Origin: Blastobasis lacticolella
Lineage: Eukaryota; Arthropoda; Insecta; Lepidoptera; Blastobasidae
DNA: 64,000 nt
Reading direction: 5' to 3'
NCBI GenBank assembly: GCA_905147135.1
Contig: LR990040.1
Location: 26,301,857 to 26,365,856 of the forward strand
The notes below the pieces were generated by a model that did no database searches, had not been told where the DNA came from, and was given only the letters and a program-made list of their open reading frames with translations. Below, one piece after another: positions 1 to 11,441 of this stretch; the first letter of the stretch is position 1, and each line of letters starts with the position of its first letter. Both the position numbers and the translations under genes were made by a program.

Positions 1-256
1 TTATCTATACATGTTGATAACCCTTCCGTTTTTAACCAATATATGAGGTGGATAAAGTATCGGCTACGAATCTAAGAACTAGTAGATATATGAAGGATAA
101 GTTATGTTAAATCAAGGTCTGCATTAACTATTCCTACTGACTTGTACTTGTTAATTGGTAAAGTAAGTGAGAATAGTTAAAATGGATCAAGATTGCTCAC
201 AATATCGGGTCTATGATGTCACCAGTGGCGAGAATAAACCAAGAATAAACTTCCAT
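1..256 (-). repeat. Inverted copy of satellite flank
   Basis: The reverse complement of this stretch matches 26879-27085 plus the monomer segment containing TCGCCACTGGTGACATCATA. It ends with the same outer sequence (AACGGAAGGGTTATCAACAT on the minus strand) seen at the right edge of the satellite array. The satellite domain therefore carries outward-facing inverted flanks about 200 bp long, with small indels between the two copies. No coding potential is seen. Confidence 0.8.
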
Positions 257-1550
257 GTCATTTTTAGTTTTTAGTTCATTTCTGTCAAGGCCGTCAAAAC
301 GATTGTTGAATATATTGCACCACAACTTGCATCAATTTTCAATAACTGTGTTACTAAAGGCATATTTCCAGACCTTATGAAATTATGCAAATTAGTGCAT
401 CTTTATAAAAAGGGCGATAAAAGTGACCCATCTAATTTAGGCCTGTCTCAGTATTACCGGTATACAGTAAAATTTAAAAAAAATTTAATTTAAAGCTGCT
501 TCTAGTACACTTCACAGTAAATAAATTATTCCATGCTAAACAATTCGGATTTACTAGGGGTGATCCACCATTGATGCGGGTATCGAATTAGTCAAGCACA
601 TTTATGATGCCTGGGAGAAATCACAGAACGCTATTGGCGTCTTTTGTGATATTTCTAAGGCGTTCCATTGCTTTGATCGCGAGATATTGCTCTCTAAGTT
701 GAGTCATTATGCAGTAAAAGGAAATGCGCTTTGTCTTTTGCAGGGTAATCTGAACAATAGGTTCCAGAAAGTCAAAATAAATGACATATACTCGTGCAAA
801 TCTTCCATAAAGATGGGTGTCCCTCAAGGATCAATATTAGGACCATTTTTGTTCCTTGTCTATATAAACGACCTACCTTACTTCCTAGACAAAGATTGCG
901 AAAGTGTTCTATTTGCTGACGATACATCATTATATTTGAGACGCCTAGAGCCGCCGAGAGCACTCTCGCATTTACATATATGGTTCACTGCATATATGTA
1001 AATACTGCAAAGACAAAATGCGTCTTATTCAAAATGCCAAACATAAAGACCAAAAATATTACACATGAGATAAACAGCGAAGTTGTTAAATTTTCAGATT
1101 CTACTGTTTTTTAAGCATCACAATAGATAGCAAGTTACAGTGGAAAGAACACTTAACGGCTCTATCGCGCAAATTAAATTCGACTATTTTTGCAATAAAA
1201 AGAATTCGCAGAATCACTGACGTGGAAACGGCTCGGATAGTATACTATAGTTATTTCCACAGCATTATGTCTTATGGTTAAATGCTGGTGGGGTTCCGCA
1301 GTCGACATACAGGATATATTTATTTTGCAAAAAAGAGCCATACGTACAATTTATAAATTAAGTCCCTGGGTCTCACTAAGGGATCTATTTGAGGAAATAA
1401 ATATTCTAACAGTGAAGTCACAATACATATATTGCAATCTTATTTATATGTATAAAAGGCAATATGATCGCTTAAGAGTGGCAGACACTCACCATTATAG
1501 CACAAGAAATAGAAATATGCTGGTAACTGACCGCTTTAGACCGCATTATT
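257..1550 (+). pseudogene. Decayed non-LTR reverse transcriptase fragment (left copy)
   Basis: The fragment encodes the RT and C-terminal part of a CR1/Jockey-type ORF2 in broken frames. Visible in order are a pre-finger segment (PQLASIFNNCVTKGIFPD, about 317-375), QFGFTRG (about 541), a DISKAFHCFD motif (about 650), GVPQGSILGP (about 815), YINDLP (about 865) and the catalytic FADD (about 911-923). A C-terminal segment (WGSAVDIQDIFILQKRAIRT, from about 1287) follows and ends at a stop at 1553-1555. Frameshifts, stops and a local replacement near 950 (relative to the copy at 27985) inactivate it. The endonuclease and ORF1 are missing. It is paralogous and collinear with 27320-28155 on the other side of the satellite array. 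Confidence 0.85.
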
Positions 1551-3013
1551 CATGAAATAGAAATACATGTGTAATTTTGCAGTTATTCTCTGCTCATACA
1601 TAGATTTGGAATACATAGTTATCCTAAAACTACGTATGAAAGCCAACTAAAGTACTTACAACTATATTTAGGTATCGTTATTAAATTCAATACCTGATAA
1701 CAATTGCAGCAAACACAAAAATATCTAACCGGAAATTTGCCTGGAATTACCTATATTTTTCCTATGCTCGATAACGAGCAGCCTAATTTACTTATAATTA
1801 ATGTTATCGGAAATATTGTTATTTTATTACAATATTACGATTAATATACGATTAATTATAATATGCCTGTAAAGGACATAAAGCTAAAAATGACATGTAA
1901 GTATATTCTAGGTTTATTCTCGCCACTGGTGACATCATAGACCCGATATTGTGAGCAATCATGATCCATTTTAACTATTCTTACTTACTTTACCAATTAA
2001 CAAGTACCAGTCAGTAGGAATAGTTAAAGCAGACCTTGATTTATTTCATCCGGTTTCTTCGTGTTTATTAAACAAAGAGCTTGAGTATGATCTTGCTCTA
2101 TTCTGACTGTCTACATAAAAGATACTGAAGCAAAAATCACCGATTATTGAAGGCAGTTAAAAAAAAGCAGACTCACTCAAAGCTGCGGGATTTCTCGAAG
2201 GCGATTTTGATGTCCATCAAAATCGCCTTTGACAAATCCCGCAGCTTGCAAACGACTGTCGGTATTTTAAAAATATATTCACATAGAGTTTGAATCGACT
2301 TTGAAGAGTATCGTAGCATTTCGATTTTATTTTCGATTAAAAAAGGTCTAAATTAGGCATTGTCAAATGCCTGATATCCGCGATTTATCATAATCTGCGA
2401 AGCAATGTCTATGGCTATTTAGCGGCACGGCGGAAACCTGTAGATTTTAATATAAAACTATTTTTAATAGTAAACAGACATCTGATGCTTTAGAAGTTGA
2501 ATAGAATTGTATCAGAGTCACAGTTTTATTATACTAACCATTCAACAAATATTCTGTCAAAAACCATAAAGGCTCGACTAGCTCGTATGATAATAGAAAA
2601 GCGCATTTCACCGAATGTATGACGTAGGAAATCTCGAGTTACTTATACTGCTCAAATAATAGTGCAATATTTATTAGTTGCAGTTAAATAGCACGGTGAA
2701 GTTTAGTTTCTTGTTTTTATTGCGGTGACTTGTTTGAAAATAAAAAACCCCAGGAATCTCGTTAGTTTCAAGTTGAGTTTTCTCTGTTGTATTCTTCTTA
2801 TTCTTGTTTTTGTTGCTTGAGCTTCAAGTACTTAGTTGTTGACATCTTGGAATCAGACGCGTTATCAGACAATACTGAATTAATCGCACAGCAGTTGTAA
2901 AATTAACGCATCAGCACCCCAAGAATGAAATTTTATCTTCTTATCTTCCAGGCGACTATTATTCAGTGCATTTATTTTAAATACACTGTTGTTTGGTCTT
3001 GCCATACTCAATT
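1551..3013 (+). repeat. Satellite monomer 1
   Basis: This is a 1463-bp full monomer. It carries the hairpin at 2180-2247, a smaller AGGCATT/AATGCCT stem near 2357, and an A-rich tract near 2740. It ends with CTTGCCATACTCAATT before the next CATGAAATAG. Confidence 0.88.
2180..2247 (+). repeat. 68-nt hairpin, monomer 1
   Basis: The arms are AAGCTGCGGGATTT pairing with AAATCCCGCAGCTT (14 bp), a 4x4 mismatch bulge (CTCG/TGAC), then AAGGCGATTTTGATG pairing with CATCAAAATCGCCTT (15 bp) around a TC loop. This could form a cruciform in DNA or a fold-back in RNA. Confidence 0.9.
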
Positions 3014-4479
3014 CATGAAATAGAAATACATGTGTAAATTTGCAGATATTCTCTGGTCATACATAGATTTGGAATACATAGTCATCCTAAAATTACGTAT
3101 GAAAGCCAACTAAAGTACTTACAACTATATTTAGGTATCGTTATTAAATTCAATAGCTGATAACAATTGCAGAAAACACAAAAATATCTAACCGGAAATT
3201 GGCCTGGAATTACCTATATTTTTCCTATGCTCGATAACGAGCAGCCTAATTTACTTATAATTAATGTTATCGGAAATATTGTTATTTTAATACAATATTA
3301 CGATTAATATACGATTAATTATAATATGCCTGTAAAGGACATAAAGCTAAAAATGACATGTAAGTATATTCTAGGTTTATTCTCGCCACTGGTGACATCA
3401 TAGACCCGATATTGTGAGCAATCATGATCCATTTTAACTATTCTTACTTACTTTACCAATTAACAAGTACCAGTCAGTAGGAATAGTTAAAGCAGACCTT
3501 GATTTATTTCATCCGGTTTCTTCGTGTTTATTAAACAAAGAGCTTGAGTATGATCTTGCTCTATTCTGACTGCCTACATAAAAGATACTGAAGCAAAAAT
3601 CACCGATTATTGAAGGCAGTTAAAAAAAAGCAGACTCACTCAAAGCTGCGGGATTTCTCGAAGGCGATTTTGATGTCCATCAAAATCGCCTTTGACAAAT
3701 CCCGCAGCTTGCAAACGACTGTCGGTATTTTAAAAATGTATTCACATAGAGTTTGAATCGACTTTGAAGAGTATCGTAGCATTTCGATTTTATTTTCGAT
3801 TAAAAAAGGTCTAAATTAGGCATTGTCAAATGCCTGATATCCGCGATTTATCATAATCTGCGAAGCAATGTCTATGGCTATTTAGCGGCATGGCGGAAAC
3901 CTGTAGATTTTAATATAAAACTATTTTTAATAGTAAACAGACATCTGATGCTTTAGAAGTTGAATAGAATTGTATCAGAGTCACAGTTTTATTATACTAA
4001 CCATTCAACAAATATTCTGTCAAAAACCATAAAGGCTCGACTAGCTCGTATGATAATAGAAAAGCGCATTTCACCGAATGGATGATGTAGGAAATCTCGA
4101 GTTACTTATACTTCTCAAATAATAGAGCACTATTTATTAGTTGCAGTTAAATAGCACGGTGAAGTTTAGTTTCTTGTTTTTATTGCGGTGACTTGTTTGA
4201 AAAAAAAAACCCCCAGGAATCTCGTTAGTTTCAAGTTGAGATTTTTCTGTTGTAATCTTCTTATTCTTGTTTTTTTTGCTTCAGCTTCAAATACTTAGTT
4301 GTTGACATCTTGGAATCAGTGAATACGTTATCACACAATACTGAATTAATCGCACAGTAGTTGTGAAATTAACGCATCACCACCCCAAGAATGAAATTTT
4401 ATCTTCTTATCTTCCCGGCGACTATTATTCAGTGCATTTATTTTAAATACACTGTTGTTTGGTCTTGCCATACTCAATT
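3014..4479 (+). repeat. Satellite monomer 2
   Basis: This is a 1466-bp monomer differing from monomer 1 by scattered substitutions and small indels, for example GTGAATACG in place of GACGCG near 4318. Its hairpin is at 3643-3710. Confidence 0.88.
3643..3710 (+). repeat. 68-nt hairpin, monomer 2
   Basis: It has the same arms, bulge and loop as in monomer 1, with no substitution seen in the stem. Confidence 0.9.
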
Positions 4480-5821
4480 CATGAAATAGAAATACATGTG
4501 TAAATTTGCAGATATTCTCTGGTCATACATAGATTTGGAATACATAGTCATCCTAAAATTACGTATGAAAGCCAATTAAAGTACTTCCAACTATATTTAT
4601 GTATCGTTATTAAATTCAATAGCTGATAACAATTGCGGAAAACACAAAAATATCTAACCGGAAATTTGCCTGGAATTACCTATATTTTTCCTATGCTCGA
4701 TAACCAGCAGCCTAATTTACTTATAACTAATGTTATCGGAAATATTGTTATTTTATTACAACACATAAGCAATCTTTATCCATTTTAACTATTCTTACTT
4801 ACTTTACCAATTAACAAGTACCAGTCAGTAGGAATAGTTAAAGCAGACCTTGATTTATTTCATTCGGTTTCTTCGTGTTTAAGCAAAGAGCTTGAGTATG
4901 ATCTTGCTCTATGCTGACTGTCTACATAAAAAAAATGAAGCAAAAATCACCGATTATTGAAGGCAGTTAGAAAAAAGCAGACTCACTCAAAGCTGCGGGA
5001 TTTCTCGAAGGCGATTTTGATGTCCATCAAAATCGCCTTTGACAAATCCCGCAGCTTGCAAACGACTGTCGGTATTTTAAAAATATATTCACATAGAGTT
5101 TGAATCGACTTTGAAGAGTATCGTAGCATTTCGATTTTATCTTCGATTAAAAAAGGTCTAAATTAGGCATTGTCAAATGCCTGATATCCGCGATTTATCA
5201 TAATCTGCGAAGCAATGTCTATGGCTATTTAGCGGCACGGCGGAAACCTGTAGATTTTAATATAAAACTATTTTTAATAGTAAACAGACATCTGATGCTT
5301 TATAAGTTGAATAGAATTGTATCAGAATCACAGTTTTATTATACTAACCATTCAACAAATATTCTGTCAAAAATCATGAGGGCTCGACTAGCTCGTATGA
5401 TAATAGAAAAGCGCATTTCACCGAATGGATGACGTAGGAAATCTCGAGTTACTTATACTGCTCAAATAATAGTGCACTATTTTTTAGTTGCAGTTAAATA
5501 GAACGGTGAAGTTTAGTTTCTTGTTTTTATTGCGGTGACTTGTTTAAAAAAAAAACCCCAGGAATCTCGTTAGTTTCAAGTTGAGTTTTCTCTGTTGTAA
5601 TCTTCTTATTCTTGTTTTTGTTGCTTGAGCTTCAAGTACTTAGTTGTTGACATCTTGGAATCAGACGCGTTATCAGACAATACTGAATTAATCGCACAGT
5701 AGTTGTGAAATTAACGCATCACCACCCCAAGAATGAAATTTTATCTTCTTATCTTCCCGGCGACTATTATTCAGTGCATTATTTTCAAATACACTGCTGT
5801 TTGGTCTTGCCATTCTTAAAT
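4480..5821 (+). repeat. Satellite monomer 3 (deleted)
   Basis: This is a 1342-bp monomer. About 120 bp are missing near 4761, where TTATTACAA joins directly to CACATAAGCAATC. The lost piece holds the AT-rich CAATATTACGATTAATATACG stretch and the ACTGGTGACATCATAG landmark. The hairpin is retained at 4990-5057. Confidence 0.88.
4990..5057 (+). repeat. 68-nt hairpin, monomer 3
   Basis: The stem is intact with the same bulge and TC loop as monomer 1, although this monomer carries a large deletion elsewhere. Confidence 0.9.
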
Positions 5822-7276
5822 CATGAAATAGAAATACATGTGTAATTTTGCAGTTATTCTCTGGTCATACATAGATTTAAAATACATAGTCATCCTAAAA
5901 TTACGTATGAAAGCCAACTAAAGTACTTACAACTATATTTAGGTATCGATATTAAATTTAATAGCTGATAATAATTGCAGAAAACACAAAAATATCTTAC
6001 CGGAAATTTGCCTGGAAATACCTATATTTTTCCTATGCTCGATAAAGAGCAGCCTAATTTACTTATAATTAATGTTATCGGAAATATTGTTATTTTATTA
6101 CAATATTACGATTAATATACGATTATTTATAATATGCCTGTAAAGGACATAAAGCTAAAAATGACATGTAAGTATATTCTAGGTTTATTCTCGCCACTGG
6201 TGACATCATAGACCCGATATTGTGAGCAATCATGATCCATTTTAACTATTCTTACTTACTTTACCAATTAACAAGTACCAGTCAGTAGGAATAGTTAAAG
6301 CAGACCTTGATTTATTTCATTCGGTTTCTTCGTGTTTAAGCAAAGAGCTTGAGTATGATCTTGCTCTATGCTGACTGTCTACATAAAAAAAAATGAAGCA
6401 AAAATCACCGATTATTGAAGGCAGTTAAAAAAAGCAGACTCACTCAAAGCTGCGGGATTTCTCGAAGGCGATTTTGATGTCCCTCAAAATCGCCTTTGAC
6501 AAATCCCGCAGCTTGCAAACGACTGTCGGTATTTTAAAACTATATTCACATAGAGTTTGAATCGACTTTGAAGAGTATCGTAGCATTTCGATTTTATCTA
6601 TTAAAAAAGGTCTAAATTAGGCATTGTCAAATGCCTGATATCCGCGATTTATCATAATCTGCGAAGCAATGTCTATGGCTATTTAGCGGCACGGCGGAAA
6701 CCTGTAGATTTTAATATAAAACTATTTTTAATAGTAAACAGACATCTGATGCTTTATAAGTTGAATAAAATTGTATCAGAATCACAGTTTTATTATACTA
6801 ACCATTCAACAAATATTCTGTCAAAAATCATGAAGGCTCGACTAGCTCGTATGATAATAGAAAAGCGCATTTCACCGAATGGATGACGTAGGAAATCTCG
6901 AGTTACTTATACTGCTCAAATAATAGTGCACTATTTATTAGTTGCAGTTAAATAGAACGGTGAAGTTTAGTTTCTTGTTTTTATTGCGGTGACTTGTTTA
7001 AAAAAAAAAAACCCAGGAATCTCGTTAGTTTCAAGTTGAGTTTTCTCTGTTGTAATCTTCTTATTCTTGTTTTTGTTGCTTGAGCTTCAAGTACTTAGTT
7101 GTTGACATCTTGGAATCAGACGCGTTATCAGACAATACTGAATTAATCGCACAGTAGTTGTGAAATTAACGCATCACCACCCCAAGAATGAAATTTTATC
7201 TTCTTATCTTCCCGGCGACTATTATTCAGTGCATTATTTTCAAATACACTGCTGTTTGGTCTTGCCATTCTTAAAT
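5822..7276 (+). repeat. Satellite monomer 4
   Basis: This 1455-bp monomer looks identical to monomer 5 when read side by side. It shares private variants with monomer 5, such as ATCGATATT near 5945 and a GATGTCCCTC hairpin tip. Confidence 0.88.
6447..6514 (+). repeat. 68-nt hairpin, monomer 4
   Basis: It carries one change next to the loop (CCATC to CCCTC), shared with monomer 5. The outer and inner stems are otherwise intact. Confidence 0.9.
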
Positions 7277-8731
7277 CATGAAATAGAAATACATGTGTAA
7301 TTTTGCAGTTATTCTCTGGTCATACATAGATTTAAAATACATAGTCATCCTAAAATTACGTATGAAAGCCAACTAAAGTACTTACAACTATATTTAGGTA
7401 TCGATATTAAATTTAATAGCTGATAATAATTGCAGAAAACACAAAAATATCTTACCGGAAATTTGCCTGGAAATACCTATATTTTTCCTATGCTCGATAA
7501 AGAGCAGCCTAATTTACTTATAATTAATGTTATCGGAAATATTGTTATTTTATTACAATATTACGATTAATATACGATTATTTATAATATGCCTGTAAAG
7601 GACATAAAGCTAAAAATGACATGTAAGTATATTCTAGGTTTATTCTCGCCACTGGTGACATCATAGACCCGATATTGTGAGCAATCATGATCCATTTTAA
7701 CTATTCTTACTTACTTTACCAATTAACAAGTACCAGTCAGTAGGAATAGTTAAAGCAGACCTTGATTTATTTCATTCGGTTTCTTCGTGTTTAAGCAAAG
7801 AGCTTGAGTATGATCTTGCTCTATGCTGACTGTCTACATAAAAAAAAATGAAGCAAAAATCACCGATTATTGAAGGCAGTTAAAAAAAGCAGACTCACTC
7901 AAAGCTGCGGGATTTCTCGAAGGCGATTTTGATGTCCCTCAAAATCGCCTTTGACAAATCCCGCAGCTTGCAAACGACTGTCGGTATTTTAAAACTATAT
8001 TCACATAGAGTTTGAATCGACTTTGAAGAGTATCGTAGCATTTCGATTTTATCTATTAAAAAAGGTCTAAATTAGGCATTGTCAAATGCCTGATATCCGC
8101 GATTTATCATAATCTGCGAAGCAATGTCTATGGCTATTTAGCGGCACGGCGGAAACCTGTAGATTTTAATATAAAACTATTTTTAATAGTAAACAGACAT
8201 CTGATGCTTTATAAGTTGAATAAAATTGTATCAGAATCACAGTTTTATTATACTAACCATTCAACAAATATTCTGTCAAAAATCATGAAGGCTCGACTAG
8301 CTCGTATGATAATAGAAAAGCGCATTTCACCGAATGGATGACGTAGGAAATCTCGAGTTACTTATACTGCTCAAATAATAGTGCACTATTTATTAGTTGC
8401 AGTTAAATAGAACGGTGAAGTTTAGTTTCTTGTTTTTATTGCGGTGACTTGTTTAAAAAAAAAAAACCCAGGAATCTCGTTAGTTTCAAGTTGAGTTTTC
8501 TCTGTTGTAATCTTCTTATTCTTGTTTTTGTTGCTTGAGCTTCAAGTACTTAGTTGTTGACATCTTGGAATCAGACGCGTTATCAGACAATACTGAATTA
8601 ATCGCACAGTAGTTGTGAAATTAACGCATCACCACCCCAAGAATGAAATTTTATCTTCTTATCTTCCCGGCGACTATTATTCAGTGCATTATTTTCAAAT
8701 ACACTGCTGTTTGGTCTTGCCATTCTTAAAT
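7277..8731 (+). repeat. Satellite monomer 5
   Basis: This is a 1455-bp monomer with no difference from monomer 4 that I can find by eye. That implies a very recent duplication, or gene conversion, inside an otherwise diverged array. Confidence 0.88.
7902..7969 (+). repeat. 68-nt hairpin, monomer 5
   Basis: It is the same as the monomer 4 hairpin, including the variant beside the loop. Confidence 0.9.
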
Positions 8732-10146
8732 CATGAAATAGAAATACATGTGTAATTTTGCAGTTATTCTCTGGTCATACATAGATTTAAAATACATAGT
8801 CATCCTAAAATTACGTATGAAAGCCAACTAAAGTACTTACAACTATATTTAGGTATCGTTATTAAATTTAATAGCTGATAATAATTGCAGAAAACACAAA
8901 AATATCTTACCGGATATTTGCCTGGAATTACCTATATTTTTCCTATGCTCGATAAAGAGCAGCCTAATTTACTTATAATTAATGTTATCGGAAATATTGT
9001 TATTTTATTACAATATTACGATTAATATACGATTATTTATAATATGCCTGTAAAGGACATAAAGCTAAAAATGACATGTAAGTATATTCTAGGTTTATTC
9101 TCGCCACTGGTGACATCATAGACCCGATATTGTGAGCAATCTTGATCCATTTTAACTATTCTTACTTACTTTACCAATTAACAAGTACCAGTCAGTAGGA
9201 ATAGTTAAAGCAGACCTTGATTTATTTCATTCGGTTTCTTCGTGTTTAAGCAAAGAGCTTCAGTATGATCTTGCTCTATTCTGACTGTCTACATAAAAGA
9301 TACTGAAGCAAAAATCACCGATTATTGAAGGCAGTTAAAAAAAAGCAGACTCACTCAAAGCTGCGGGATTTCTCGAAGGCGATTTTGATGTCCATCAAAA
9401 TCGCCTTTGACAAATCCCGCAGCTTGCAATCGACTGTCGGTATTTTAAAAATGTATTCACGTAGAGTTTGAATCGACTTTGAAGAGTATCGTAGCATTTC
9501 GATTTTATCTTCGATTAAAAAAGGTCTAAATTAGGCATTGTCAAATGCCTGATATCCGCTGTTTATCATAATCTGCGAAGCAATGTCTATGGCTATTTAG
9601 CGGCACGGCGGAAACCTGTAGATTTTAATATAAAACTATTTTTAATAGTAAACAGACATCTGATGCTTTAGAAGTTGAATAGAATTGTATCAGAGTCACA
9701 GTTTTATTATACTAACCATTCAACAAATATTCTGTCAAAAACCATAAAGGCTCGACTAGCTCGTATGATAATAGAAAAGCGCATTTCACCGAATGGATGA
9801 CGTAGGAAATCTCGAGTTACTTATACTGCTCAAATAATAGAGCACTATTTATTAGTTGCAGTTAAAAAGCACGGTGAAGTTTAGTTTTTTGTTTTTATTG
9901 CGGTGACTTGTTTGAAAAAAAAAACCCCCCGGAATCTCGTTAGTTTCAAGTTGAGATTTTTCTGTTGTAATCTTCTTATTCTTGTTTTTGTTGCTTCAGC
10001 TTCAAGTACTTAGTTGTTGACATCTTGGAATCAGTGAATACGTTATCGCAGAATACTGAATTAATCGCACAGTAGTTGTGAAATTAACGCATCACCACCC
10101 CAAGAATGAAATTTCATCTTCTTATCTTCCCGGCGACTATTATTCA
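8732..10146 (+). repeat. Satellite monomer 6, left part
   Basis: The first 1415 bp of the monomer end at CGACTATTATTCA, where element X inserted. The remaining 53 bp continue at 25362-25414. The two parts sum to about 1463 bp after removing the duplicated ATTCA, which proves the interruption. The hairpin lies at 9358-9425. Confidence 0.9.
9358..9425 (+). repeat. 68-nt hairpin, monomer 6
   Basis: Both arms are intact, with the original GATGTCCATC tip. Confidence 0.9.
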
Positions 10147-10444
10147 TAATTCATAATTCATTTATTCGTTTGCTCTCTAATGGTTACATTGGTGTTAATG
10201 TTAATACAAATATTTGATCACATTAGTTGCCTTTTAAGGCTTAGCGAGTTACATAATTATATGTCAATCTAATTGAGATTAAATGTGTCTAATTCTAACA
10301 ATTAATATACAAAATAAACCGAAATAATCAAATATGTATTTAAAATGTCAATGATCTACAAACTAATTATTGAATATGTCAAACAATTAAATTAACAAAT
10401 GTCAATTACTCTACCAAACAATTTCAATTAGGTACCTACTTAAA
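10147..10444 (-). other. Element X 3' UTR and tail
   Basis: This AT-rich non-coding 3' region on the minus strand ends in short tandem AATTATG-type repeats (10147-10165). That is a non-poly(A) microsatellite tail, as is common in CR1/Jockey-group elements. Confidence 0.7.
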
Positions 10445-10900
10445 TTAAATTTTCGTGTCAGATAAATAATCATTCACTGAATAGTAACATCGTTCCATCA
10501 AAAAATTCTTTAATTGTCTCTTAAATTCGCTAAAAGTTTCGGCATCTCGAATGCGTTTAGGCACTTTATTATAAATTTTTGGCGCCATTGCAAATAAACT
10601 TTTATGTAACAAGGCTGTTCTCGACTGAATCAAACATAACTGGTCACATCGGCGGCTTCTTGTAACAAACGTAAATATATGTAAATTCAATCTTACAAAT
10701 GTAGCAACCTCCAAGATATACAATGAAGGCACTGTAAGAATTTTTAGTTCTTTAAAATGTGGTTGACATGAATCCAATTGTTTTAGGTTACAAATTGCTC
10801 TTATACACCGTTTCTGCGCTACAAACACTGCTTCCTTATTGGTAGCGTTTCCCCAAAAAATGATCCCATATTTTATTACGGATGCCACATAGCCATCATA
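10445..10900 (-). pseudogene. Element X ORF2, C-terminal part
   Basis: This encodes the C-terminal domain after the RT. It begins at YDGYVASVIKYGIIFWGN, a thumb-like motif found in many CR1/Jockey ORF2 proteins, continues through QKRCIRAICNL, and ends with FKRQLKNFLMERCYYSV before a stop at 10445-10447. It is the continuation of 16026-16431, cut off by the Gypsy insertion. Upstream of residue Y the open frame runs into LTR sequence (a CA repeat), so any predicted start there is spurious. Confidence 0.8.
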
Positions 10901-11414
10901 GCTACACACACACCCACACACACACACTTATATAATATTATTTACAATATTTATTTACACTCGATATCGATGAGTACCAGTTAGTCGACATCTATCGATA
11001 TGGATTATCGCCACCTTGAATCCCTAGTCGGTTGAAAGACATAACAGTCTACCTACAGCTAAGCGAGCGCGCTGTCCGCGGCGCGCGCGCATAGGCAGTC
11101 AGAATCCGATCTCGACGCCGACTCCACGTCGCTTGGTCCCACCGCTGGCTTACTCGCGATACGCGCTTTTGCTCAATTCCTTGCTTCGCTTAAATTATTG
11201 TTATCTAACTATTATTTCTTCTTCTTGTGCCTTGTGTCTTTGTGGATTATTGCTGTTTCTTCACTCCTTCTAACATTGTGTGCTTACGCAATAAATACAG
11301 TGTACCTGCAAGTGTTGGACTTTTTACTTTTTCCGAACAACTAGCTACGGACTGCAGGTACCTACTTATACTTACATTAATAGCCGATACATCACACCAC
11401 TTATCTTGGCTAAA
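10901..11414 (+). repeat. 5' LTR
   Basis: It starts with a CA microsatellite. A TATATAA box lies at 10929-10935, a GC-rich tract of GCGCG repeats at about 11065-11095, and a polyadenylation signal AATAAA at 11290-11295, so the U3-R-U5 order is plausible. It is nearly identical to 15512-16025. It drives transcription of the element and should contain the promoter for the genomic RNA. Confidence 0.9.
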
Positions 11415-11415
11415 T

Positions 11416-11425
11416 TGGTGACCCC
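11416..11425 (+). other. Primer binding site (tRNA-Trp type)
   Basis: TGGTGACCCC sits one base past the LTR end. It matches the 3' end complement used by CsRn1-clade elements that prime with tRNA-Trp; the match to the canonical site weakens after ten bases. Confidence 0.7.
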
Positions 11426-11441
11426 TCATCTGAATACCGAA

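Noticed and set aside
1551..10146. CRISPR-like array
   Set aside because: The units are 1.46 kb with no short repeat/spacer structure, and the sequence is eukaryotic transposon-rich DNA.
11227..11421. 64-codon ORF in the LTR (and its copy at 15838)
   Set aside because: It has a non-ATG start, lies within R/U5 of the LTR, and has no motif. It is a by-product of LTR sequence.
11406..11441. Longer Gag start inside the LTR/PBS
   Set aside because: It begins at TTG and would translate the LTR end and primer binding site. The ATG at 11442 is the sensible start.
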